From Syntrophales bacterium (GTDB lineage: Bacteria; Desulfobacterota; Syntrophia; Syntrophales; UBA8958): DNA of 5,516 bases. Made by a program: the position numbers and the translations under genes. Shown one piece after another: positions 5,013-5,516 of this stretch; within the stretch, counting starts at the first letter, position 1, and each line of letters begins with the position of its first letter. The notes under the pieces were generated by a model, which saw nothing but the letters and a program-made list of their open reading frames with translations, was not told the DNA's origin and ran no database searches. The stretch is taken from NCBI GenBank assembly GCA_023231165.1, contig JALNVY010000165.1, positions 1-5,516 on the forward strand, written 5' to 3'.

Positions 5013-5405
5013 TCAATCTCCTTTTTGGTTCTTAAGATAATCTTCGCAGGCGGTCTTCATGGTATTTGCCGCCAGTAGGGCGCAATGTCCCGCCTCCGGA
5101 GGCAATCCGCCCAAGGCATCCAAAATGTCCTGCTGAGAAAGGGCTGCCGCGTCTTCGATGGGTTTGTCTTTGGCCAGACAGGTTGCCATGCTCCCGCAGG
5201 CCAGGGATGAACCGCATCCCGTGGTGTAAAACGAGGCGCTTTGAATCCTGTCGTCTTTTACATTGAGCCAGAATGCCATTGTTTCTCCACATGGTCCAGT
5301 AACACGGCCCTCGGCATTGAATTCGGGAAGAACTCCCTTGTTACGCGGTTGCTGGGCGTGCTCCATTGCTTGGTCGGTAAATCCTTGTAAATCAATATTT
5401 TCCAT
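5013..5405 (-). CDS. NifU/IscU-like iron-sulfur cluster assembly scaffold
   Basis: Protein of 130 residues matching the NifU N-terminal/IscU scaffold domain over its whole length; it should assemble a transient Fe-S cluster in the cytoplasm for transfer to target proteins. The three conserved cluster cysteines are present: Cys39 in GPCGETM, Cys64 in TTGCGSSLA and Cys108 in GHCALLAANT. Glu41 replaces the Asp that usually follows the first Cys in CGD. Extra cysteines are C70, C76 and C120. There is no C-terminal NifU thioredoxin-like domain and no IscU-type LPPVK motif. Start ATG 5405 has AGGAG (5412-5416) 6 bases upstream. A candidate promoter is at 5448-5475. Its stop is 4 bases before the molybdopterin-enzyme start, so it is probably the first gene of a two-gene operon. 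I give no symbol because nifU/iscU/sufU assignment needs phylogeny. Confidence 0.9.
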   Translation of the reverse strand: MENIDLQGFTDQAMEHAQQPRNKGVLPEFNAEGRVTGPCGETMAFWLNVKDDRIQSASFYTTGCGSSLACGSMATCLAKDKPIEDAAALSQQDILDALGGLPPEAGHCALLAANTMKTACEDYLKNQKGD

Positions 5406-5406
5406 T

Positions 5407-5437
5407 GATAACTCCTAAAGTTGGATAACTGATAACT
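5407..5437. repeat. Three GATAACT repeats upstream of the scaffold gene
   Basis: GATAACT occurs at 5407-5413, 5424-5430 and 5431-5437, the last two in direct tandem. The first overlaps the ribosome-binding site of the scaffold gene. The tandem pair would lie just downstream of the start of transcription predicted from the promoter at 5448-5475, a position suited to an operator. No regulator can be named. Confidence 0.35.
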
Positions 5438-5447
5438 ATTATGTGCC

Positions 5448-5475
5448 ATTGTATGTCCTTGACTATGTATTGCAA
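5448..5475 (-). promoter_or_regulatory. Candidate promoter of the scaffold/molybdopterin operon
   Basis: On the minus strand TTGCAA (5475-5470) and TACAAT (5453-5448) are separated by 16 bases, matching sigma70 consensus at 4/6 and 5/6 positions. Transcription would begin near 5441, leaving a leader of about 36 bases. The rest of the window to 5516 shows no gene. Confidence 0.35.
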
Positions 5476-5516
5476 ATATTAGCATATTCAGGGCAACGAA
5501 GAAGAAGTCCTCTGCC

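Overview
The window reads as a chromosomal segment of an anaerobic deltaproteobacterium (Desulfobacterota). A Syntrophales-like host is my inference from protein flavour: a Cys-rich N-terminal tag on a cytidylate-kinase-like protein, a COG1237-type metallo-beta-lactamase-fold protein, a selenocysteine peroxiredoxin, a soluble acetylene-hydratase/formate-dehydrogenase-like molybdopterin enzyme and a NifU/IscU-type scaffold. No sequence search was possible, so the taxonomy is tentative.

Layout. Bases 38-823 on the plus strand encode a cytidylate-kinase-like protein. Everything else recognisable is on the minus strand, read from right to left: a NifU/IscU-like Fe-S scaffold (5405-5013); a 693-residue molybdopterin oxidoreductase (5008-2927) starting 4 bases after the scaffold stop; a possible 23-codon small ORF (2904-2833) and a strong hairpin (2778-2819); a peroxiredoxin (2727-1999); a strong hairpin (1938-1980); a repeat-rich intergenic stretch (1720-1919); and a metallo-beta-lactamase-fold protein (1699-992) that converges on the kinase. 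The 824-991 gap holds a C/G-tract and palindrome region and a possible small overlapping reading frame.

Main result. The peroxiredoxin would be split by standard gene calling into two pieces, because an in-frame TGA (2467-2469) sits exactly where the peroxidatic cysteine of the PxxxTxxC motif belongs. The frame stays open with good peroxiredoxin sequence on both sides. A perfect 7-bp stem with a GGUC loop lies 11-28 nt after the TGA, as expected for a bacterial SECIS. I therefore read it as one 242-residue selenoprotein with Sec at position 87. The usual C-terminal resolving Cys is replaced by Thr210.

Two further proteins have altered metal sites. The metallo-beta-lactamase-fold protein keeps its ends and C-terminal His motifs, but lacks in frame the central segment that carries HxHxDH. 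The molybdopterin enzyme lacks the second Cys of its N-terminal [4Fe-4S] motif (C13-x7-C21-x27-C49, with Asp17 and His18 inside) but keeps a Cys142-His143 metal-ligand site. The tightly coupled scaffold gene suggests, as inference only, dedicated cluster delivery to that enzyme. Together the minus-strand genes look like an anaerobic redox and oxidative-stress neighbourhood, but they are probably at least three transcription units rather than one operon.
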